From positions 1-40,267 of the forward strand of contig JAEOUJ010000222.1 of NCBI GenBank assembly GCA_016839405.1: a stretch of 40,267 nucleotides of DNA. Reading direction: 5' to 3'. Made by a program: the position numbers and the translations under genes. The notes below the pieces were generated by a model. It was not told where the DNA came from. It was given only the letters and a program-made list of their open reading frames with translations, and ran no database searches. Positions 35,226 through 40,267 of the stretch are shown here, one piece after another. This DNA is from Candidatus Gerdarchaeota archaeon. GTDB lineage: Archaea > Asgardarchaeota > Heimdallarchaeia > JABLTI01. Every line of letters begins with the position of its first letter. Position 1 is the stretch's first letter.

Positions 35226-37177
35226 CTCCTTTTATTCCTCCTATAAATGAATATTCCAATTATTCCAAAAATTCCAAAGTAATAATAGAAATTAACTTGT
35301 ATTGTTGATGAATCATTAGTTGGAGAACAGGCATCCCTCCAATCAGGGAAACCTTCGGGTAATGGTGGACCTCTCCAACATGTATCAAAACCAGCTGTTC
35401 TAAGAAATGCACGTGCATAAATGTAATTCTGACAATAAGTTATCATATCTGGATTTAACCATTTGTTCATTGATGAAGAAATTGGATAGTTATTTAATAC
35501 CATTTCCCCTCCATGAACTATTTCATTTATTTCTTCACGATCTATTGCATAGGAAATTGCTTTTCTAATTGCCAATCCTTTTGTCATATTTGGATAAAGT
35601 TCTGTTGGTATTGGATTACCAATAAAATCCCTCATTGGCCGCATATTAAAACCAATTACGCTAAATCGATTAGATATTTTACTCAATATCTCAATTGTAT
35701 TGTAAATCTCTTGCTTCTTTTCAAATTCGATGATTTCACTCATTTTCCTTGGTAAAACATCAATTTTTCCTAGAAAGAACTCATATTCTCTTTGATTATT
35801 TTCTAATATCTTAATGCGAAGTTGTTCTGGTGAATTTAAAAATTCACCAAATCTTGTTTTCCAATTTAAGGAAGCTTCTTGAGTTAATTCAGTATTTAAC
35901 CACCAACATTCATTAAACAAAGATAATATTAAATCAATATTCTCTCTATAATCTTTTAATTTCATTAGACCAGTACCAAAAGGATTTTTTGAAAATTCAA
36001 ACCAAGAGGTATGAGTTATATCAGGCGTTTTTCCGTCAATTAATTGAGTTTGATTTAAGTAATGTTCTGGTAGAATTTTTATCTTATATAATTCATCTAA
36101 ATAATAATCTGCGCCATTAACAAAATTTGTTTGATCATTCTCAATAAAAAGATCTATAGTCTTTGAATCAATTATTTTAAAATCATTTATCCAAGGAAGA
36201 TTTCCTTTTAATTTATTCATGTATAAAGTAAAGTAAATATCTTCAGCATCAAAATATTCATTTGTAAATTCTTCAGTTAAATCATTTTGCCATTTTATGT
36301 TCTCTCTCAAATTTAATCTAACATGATTATTATCTATTTGAATCCATTCTGAAGCTAAATGAGGCCAATAAGTATAGTCACTATCTCGCCAAATGAGTGG
36401 CTCTAGAATAAAGCTGGTTATGAAATCATCAGGTGAATAATAGTAATTTGAAATGTTTAAGGGATTAAGATTTGTCCAAGAATTATCAGCTACAACAATT
36501 TCATTTATATCTAATTGCCCTTTATGTGTTCCATCCCAAGCAAGTTTTCCCCATGACTGTAATAATCCATCCTGAAAATTGATTCCTTTTAGATTATCAT
36601 AAATTAAAAGATAATCCTTTTCTGCAAATAAAGGATAACATGGGAGTATTTTATCCATTAAATGCATTTGCCAATCCCAACTTAATTCGTACTTATCTGT
36701 ATCATCTAATGATGAAATAGAATTTATTGTATTAAGAAACCATTCATTTTTACCAGTTCCTAATTGTTCATCATAATCCATTTCTGTATTATATCCTGAA
36801 AAATTCAATGATCCATTTTCACAATAAAAATCTAATGAAGTACCAATTGTTGGATTTTGAAAACCATATATGTAATTAAATGGTAAATAAACTAAATCAA
36901 AATCATGAAAGAAAAATATGCTATTGAACCAACAAGAATCATATCCACAGCCATAAACGATCTCTAAATTTATGCCTAATCTTAATAGTTGTTGTTTTAT
37001 TATCTCCAAATAATTGAATCCTATATCTTTTATTTCTTGTAATCTATGAGGTGATAAAGCTACTAATGTAAAGAATGGATCAATACTTTCTACTTTTTTT
37101 TCATTAATAAACAAAAAACTTGTACTAAAAATCATTAAAACTATAATTACTGTTATTTTTTTCCTCTTCCCAATCAA
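35222..37177 (-). CDS. Circularly permuted family 5 solute-binding protein (copy A)
   Basis: 651 residues, first gene of the operon. Signal/anchor 8-24. Residues ~34-213 are the relocated canonical C-terminal part: FFTLVA, LEIIKQQLLRLGINLEIVYG (57-76), DFDLVYLPF, CENGSLNFSGYNTEMDYDEQ, then SWDWQMHLMDKILPCYPLF (166-184). The canonical N-terminal part follows from ~226: EIVVADNSWTNLNP, EPLIWRDSDYTYWPHLASEW, LRENIKWQND (290-299), FDAEDIYFTLYM, PFGTGLMKL (399-407), NECWWLN. Then GLAIRKAISYAIDREEI (534-550) and YARAFLRTAGFD (587-598), where the fold stops. PEGFPDW, membrane helix (~628-645), RRNKRR end. TTG start with GGATGGT upstream; the only nearby ATG stops at once. Confidence 0.87.
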   Translation of the reverse strand: MIGKRKKITVIIVLMIFSTSFLFINEKKVESIDPFFTLVALSPHRLQEIKDIGFNYLEIIKQQLLRLGINLEIVYGCGYDSCWFNSIFFFHDFDLVYLPFNYIYGFQNPTIGTSLDFYCENGSLNFSGYNTEMDYDEQLGTGKNEWFLNTINSISSLDDTDKYELSWDWQMHLMDKILPCYPLFAEKDYLLIYDNLKGINFQDGLLQSWGKLAWDGTHKGQLDINEIVVADNSWTNLNPLNISNYYYSPDDFITSFILEPLIWRDSDYTYWPHLASEWIQIDNNHVRLNLRENIKWQNDLTEEFTNEYFDAEDIYFTLYMNKLKGNLPWINDFKIIDSKTIDLFIENDQTNFVNGADYYLDELYKIKILPEHYLNQTQLIDGKTPDITHTSWFEFSKNPFGTGLMKLKDYRENIDLILSLFNECWWLNTELTQEASLNWKTRFGEFLNSPEQLRIKILENNQREYEFFLGKIDVLPRKMSEIIEFEKKQEIYNTIEILSKISNRFSVIGFNMRPMRDFIGNPIPTELYPNMTKGLAIRKAISYAIDREEINEIVHGGEMVLNNYPISSSMNKWLNPDMITYCQNYIYARAFLRTAGFDTCWRGPPLPEGFPDWRDACSPTNDSSTIQVNFYYYFGIFGIIGIFIYRRNKRR

Positions 37178-37229
37178 ACTAATATACCATCCATTGATGC
37201 TAGTTATTTTTAAACTACTTCCAAATATA

Positions 37230-37257
37230 ATATAAACTAAAAAAGTTTATATATTTT
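37230..37257 (-). promoter_or_regulatory. Promoter of the binding-protein operon with a palindrome
   Basis: On the minus strand AAAATATATAAAC (37246-37257) is a good TATA box, 70-80 bases before the TTG start of copy A. It overlaps a perfect inverted repeat, atataaact (37230-37238) and agtttatat (37244-37252), separated by five A. A regulator bound here would cover the TATA box. A second AT-rich ATATTATATTT lies just downstream. Confidence 0.45.
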
Positions 37258-37269
37258 TCCATCTTTTTT

Positions 37270-37760
37270 TTATTTTTTCCTACTTTTCTTAAAGAGAATA
37301 ACTCAAATTACTACAAAAATGCCCATTTAACAGTATGAATTTACATTAACTGATAATTTTTTATTAGTAGAACATTCATACTCCCAATCAGGAAAACCAT
37401 CTGGATATGGAATCTCAAAATAAAGATTTAAGGAGAATTGTGCTGCTTGTATAAAAGCATTAGCGCCATCATTATTAAAACATTTTTTCCTAATATTTGG
37501 ATCACACCATTTGCCCAGAATTGGTGAAATTGGGTAACCACATTTTATAGCTTCACCACTATAAATAAAATCATTTATTTCCCCCCTATTTATAGCAAAG
37601 CTATTGCTTTACATATTGCTAATCCAATTATTATTTCTGGAAACTCAGAATATGGACCATAAAATCCAATAAATTCTCCTGTTCTTCGTAAATTAAATCC
37701 TATAAAATCAAATATTCTATTTTGATATTATATTCGAATAATTTTAATTTGAATATCACA
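37270..37760 (-). pseudogene. Decayed C-terminal remnant of a sixth solute-binding protein
   Basis: Translating the minus strand from about 37760 gives DIQIKII, a stop, then RIFDFIGFNLRRTGEFIGF, EFPEIIIGLAICKAIA, a one-base deletion near 37594, and in the next frame AINRGEINDFIYSGEAI, YPISPILGKWCDPNI, ANAFIQAAQF, IPYPDGFPDWEYEC and SVNVNSYC, then two more in-frame stops inside the membrane helix (MGIF.VI.VILF) and a basic end. This follows copy B almost residue by residue over its last ~130 positions. About 500 residues of the 5' part are missing; the break lies beside the nitroreductase promoter. This remnant fills most of the 604-base gap between copy A and the nitroreductase. Confidence 0.88.
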
Positions 37761-37781
37761 TATGTTTTATGAGGATTAGCA

Positions 37782-38291
37782 ATGGAAGTTATGGAAGCAA
37801 TAAAAACAAGACGAAGTATTAGGAAATTCAAAGATAAGCTAGTTTCAAAAGAAGATATAGAAGACTTAATACGAGCAGCTATGCAAGCTCCTTCTGCTGG
37901 AAATAAACAACCATGGCAATTTGTTGTTATAACTGATAGGAAAAAATTAGATAAAATTCCTGATTTTCACCCATATTCAAAAATGCTTAAAGAATCACCT
38001 TTAGCCATCCTAATTTGTGCTAGAGTAGAAACTAGTGATTATTGTGATTATTGGGTGCAAGATTGCTCAGCTGCAACTCAAAATCTTCTATTAGCAGCCC
38101 ATGCTAAAGGTTTAGGTGCTGTATGGTTGGGTATTTATCCTATTGCTGAACGAATCGATGGTATCAAACAATTATTGAATTTACCGCCTGATATTGTTCC
38201 CTTATCACTTAATGCTATTGGTTATCCTGCTGAAAAAAAGGATCCAATTAATCGATTTGACAAAGCACGTATTCATTATGAAGAATGGTAA
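37782..38291 (+). CDS. Nitroreductase-family FMN oxidoreductase
   Basis: 169 residues. The N-terminal MEAIKTRRSIRKF with the Arg cluster that binds FMN phosphate, QAPSAGNKQPWQFVVI, QDCSAATQNLLLAAHAKGLGAVW and the C-terminal 'IGYPAEKKDP' are the standard nitroreductase motifs. A cytosolic NAD(P)H-dependent flavoenzyme, probably dimeric; substrate unknown. Length is normal for the short class. GAGGA lies six bases before the ATG. Its promoter region overlaps the truncated end of the binding-protein remnant, so it was joined to this place by a rearrangement. Confidence 0.94.
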   Translation: MEVMEAIKTRRSIRKFKDKLVSKEDIEDLIRAAMQAPSAGNKQPWQFVVITDRKKLDKIPDFHPYSKMLKESPLAILICARVETSDYCDYWVQDCSAATQNLLLAAHAKGLGAVWLGIYPIAERIDGIKQLLNLPPDIVPLSLNAIGYPAEKKDPINRFDKARIHYEEW

Positions 38292-38369
38292 TTGAATTTT
38301 TTTGCCCTCACCAATCATTTCATAAATAAAAACACTAATTATAAGCTAATTAATTCTGTTGTGATAAAT

Positions 38370-38708
38370 ATGGGGATAACTTTAATCTTAAACACACCAG
38401 ATTTTACAATTGAAGGGAATATTGTTACTCAAACAATTGAATTGGAAAAAAATGAGTATAAAAATAAAAGCATCAAGCAAGTTGTTTCAAATCATCTTTT
38501 TGCTCATTTATTAGAAGGACAAGATGAAATTATTATCAATCAAACACTAGATTTAGTTTTTAGCTTTATCCAACCAGTTAATCTCAAAAAAACGGCTGAT
38601 TGGTGGGATCAACCTTTTGAAACATTAATTGCTAAAAATACAAATGAAATACAGCTTGATTTAGAATTCAGCCAAGAAGGTTTATCTTTTATAAAACAAA
38701 TGCAATAA
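38370..38708 (+). CDS. Small protein of unknown function
   Basis: 112 residues from the ATG at 38370. The frame is open upstream to a TTG at 38292, directly after the nitroreductase stop, but TTATAAGC at 38338-38346 is a TATA-like box ~27 bases before the ATG, which fits a leaderless message starting there. No family was recognised. It is a mixed alpha/beta protein with ILNTPDFTIEGNIVTQTIEL near the start, no signal and no cysteine. A T-tract follows the stop. Confidence 0.55.
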   Translation: MGITLILNTPDFTIEGNIVTQTIELEKNEYKNKSIKQVVSNHLFAHLLEGQDEIIINQTLDLVFSFIQPVNLKKTADWWDQPFETLIAKNTNEIQLDLEFSQEGLSFIKQMQ

Positions 38709-38714
38709 TTCTGT

Positions 38715-38733
38715 TCTTTTTTTTAAAAAAAAA
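38715..38733 (+). terminator. T-tract terminator candidate
   Basis: CTTTTTTTTT followed by nine A after the small-protein stop, before the TATA-like ATTATATAG (38738-38746) of the aminopeptidase gene. A T-run of this length can end archaeal transcription. Confidence 0.35.
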
Positions 38734-38804
38734 TCTCATTATATAGACAATATTTAATTTATGTTAAATCATTTTTTTTACAAAATTCTCTTTTAGTGAT
38801 TAAG

Positions 38805-40267
38805 ATGGAGATGGCAATTAAAAAAGAGGTAATTGAGAAATATGATACTCCTTGTTTAATTTTAGGAGTTACTGAACCTGCTAATGAAGATTCTTTAGTT
38901 GGTATGTATTCACAAGCTTTAAGAAAGTTAATCAAAGAAATCATCGATCTTGAAAATTTTAATGGTGAATCTGAACAACTTATCTTTACATATACTCAAG
39001 ATGTAATTAAAGCAAAGAGAGTACTTATAGTAGGATTAGGAAAGGAAGATGATCTTACTATAGAAAGTATACGAAAAAATCTTGGGTTTGCTTCCAGAAA
39101 AGCTCGTGATCTCAATGTGAAAAAAATAACAGTCTATTTTGATTGTTTTAAAAGAAAAGATTTCGATACTAAAGAAGTAATTGAAGCACTTACTCAAGGA
39201 ATAGTAATGGGTAGTTTTCAAAATTTAAAATATCGAACAAAGGATTTGGATAAATATAAACACATTGAAAGTCTAACTATTGTAAGTTCTGAAGTCGATG
39301 AAAAAATCATGAATGAAGGTTTAACTTCAGGTGTAATTATTGCTAAAGCAGTTAATTATTGCAGGGAATTAGCATGGGGTCCTGCAAATGATATTACTCC
39401 AACAAAATTAGCTAGCGAAGCAATTAGATTAGAAAAGAAATATGATATCAAAACAACAGTTTTTGATCGAAAAAAATCTGAAGAAATTGGATTAACCAGT
39501 TTCCTTGCTGTTGCCAAGGGTACAGAAGAGCCACCAAAATTCATTATTATGGAATATGGAAATGAACTCAAAAATGTTGAAACTATAGCTCTAATAGGTA
39601 AAGCTATTACTTTTGATTCAGGTGGATTAAGCATCAAATCAAGTAGCAATATGGGATTAATGAAGGCAGATATGACTGGAGGAGCTATTGTTATTGCAAC
39701 TATGGAAGCTATCGCACAGTTAAAACCTAAAGTTCGTGTTATAGGTATTGTTCCAGCAACAGATAATATGCCCAGTGGTAAAGCTTATCATCCCGGCGAT
39801 ATTATTAAAAGCTATAGTGGCCAAACAATTGAAGTCATAAGCACTGATGCGGAAGGAAGAATGATTATAAATGATGCCCTAACTTATGCTGCTCGTAATT
39901 ATAAACCAAAAGCAATGTTTGATTTTGCTACACTAACAGGTTCTATGATGGTTGCGCTAGGTAATCATGCTATAGGTTATTTTGCCAATGATGATTCTTT
40001 AGCTGAGCTCCTTGAACAAGCATCAAAAACAAGTGGCGAAAAAATTTGGAGATTCCCCCTCTGGGATGTTTATGACAAACAACTTGAAAGCGATATAGCT
40101 GATTTTAAACATACAGGTGGCAGACCAGGTGGAGCAATTACTGCAGCAAGATTTCTTAGCAAATTTGTTGAAGAAGTTCCTTGGATACACATGGATATTG
40201 CAGGTTATTCCGATTCAGAATGCGATGATGGCTATAATCCAAAAGGAAGTAAAGGACCTGCTGTACG
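38805..40267 (+). CDS. pepA: M17 leucyl aminopeptidase, 3' end outside window
   Basis: 487 residues visible; the frame is open to the last base. Cytosolic hexameric aminopeptidase that removes N-terminal residues with two metal ions. All active-site residues of E. coli PepA are present at the same spacing: Lys266 and Asp271 (IGKAITFDSGG), Lys278 (SIK), Asp289 (KADMTGG), Asp348, Glu350 and Arg352 (STDAEGR, usually NTDAEGR). The N-terminal domain (1-165) is the variable macro-like domain. ATG at 38805 is used; ATG at 38811 or GTG at 38796 are possible. No clear ribosome site. The missing part is short, perhaps 15-30 residues. Confidence 0.95.
   Translation, partial: MEMAIKKEVIEKYDTPCLILGVTEPANEDSLVGMYSQALRKLIKEIIDLENFNGESEQLIFTYTQDVIKAKRVLIVGLGKEDDLTIESIRKNLGFASRKARDLNVKKITVYFDCFKRKDFDTKEVIEALTQGIVMGSFQNLKYRTKDLDKYKHIESLTIVSSEVDEKIMNEGLTSGVIIAKAVNYCRELAWGPANDITPTKLASEAIRLEKKYDIKTTVFDRKKSEEIGLTSFLAVAKGTEEPPKFIIMEYGNELKNVETIALIGKAITFDSGGLSIKSSSNMGLMKADMTGGAIVIATMEAIAQLKPKVRVIGIVPATDNMPSGKAYHPGDIIKSYSGQTIEVISTDAEGRMIINDALTYAARNYKPKAMFDFATLTGSMMVALGNHAIGYFANDDSLAELLEQASKTSGEKIWRFPLWDVYDKQLESDIADFKHTGGRPGGAITAARFLSKFVEEVPWIHMDIAGYSDSECDDGYNPKGSKGPAV

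Noticed and set aside
26201..37177. Reading the binding proteins as end-to-end fusions of two partial proteins
   Set aside because: Each gene has exactly one copy of every lobe part, its own signal and its own C-terminal helix, so a permutation fits better than a fusion of neighbours.
37178..37781. Possible mobile element or RNA gene in the 604-base gap
   Set aside because: It is explained by the operon promoter and by the decayed binding-protein remnant; no terminal repeats, transposase or GC-rich RNA stems are seen.
38759..39649. Minus-strand frames near the right edge
   Set aside because: They are antisense to the leucyl aminopeptidase, whose active-site residues are all present on the plus strand.
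1..40267. tRNA genes
   Set aside because: No intergenic stretch has the GC-rich cloverleaf or the GGTTCRANNC T-loop signature; intergenic sequence is uniformly AT-rich. A tRNA scan would settle this.

Overview
The window is very AT-rich and reads as an archaeal chromosome segment. TATA-like boxes sit about 25-30 bases before several likely starts. There is a TrmB-type regulator, an archaeal-style TldD/TldE pair, an Hsp20, ABC-2 exporters and several single-domain response regulators. TTG is a frequent start codon. The mix would fit an Asgard-type or other peptide-using archaeon, but no ribosomal RNA or universal marker is present, so the lineage is not settled. No tRNA, CRISPR array, insertion sequence or integrase was seen.

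Layout. 3-2561: the 3' part of a GAF/PAS histidine kinase with two stand-alone receiver proteins, closed by a strong hairpin. 2692-7116: a zinc-ribbon membrane protein, a TrmB-family regulator behind a palindrome and TATA box, and an 814-residue protein that joins a segment-permuted asparaginase to a class I glutamine amidotransferase domain. 7119-15591: methyltransferase, ferritin-like/VIT1 iron transporter, TPR protein, membrane alpha/beta hydrolase, NhaA antiporter, PLAT-like protein, MFS transporter, HEAT-repeat protein. 15606-20263: CorA, an unknown membrane protein and a three-gene ABC-2 exporter operon (ATPase, permease, permease). 20455-23340: two DUF4097-like surface proteins flanking an Hsp20; the first is broken by one in-frame stop. 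23481-26227: tldD-tldE operon. 26201-37177: a six-gene minus-strand operon of five tandem solute-binding-protein paralogs plus a permease-like membrane protein, preceded by the decayed remnant of a sixth paralog (37270-37760). 37782-40267: nitroreductase, a small unknown protein and the start of an M17 leucyl aminopeptidase.

The strongest signals are two unrelated circular permutations. In all five binding proteins (family SBP_bac_5, the OppA/DppA type) the part that normally forms the C-terminal end has moved to the N-terminus. It starts just after the point matching the usual 'kA..lL..AGY' motif, and the protein now ends at that motif followed by a membrane anchor. In the 814-residue protein the GTDT/TGSQ segment of asparaginase comes before the TGGTI segment instead of after it, and a C-terminal domain with the Cys-His-Glu triad of class I glutamine amidotransferases is attached.

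Together, the peptide-type binding proteins, TldD/TldE, leucyl aminopeptidase and asparaginase/amidotransferase suggest peptide and amino-acid scavenging; this is inference from gene content. Homology was judged by eye from motifs and their order, so family names should be read at the stated confidence.
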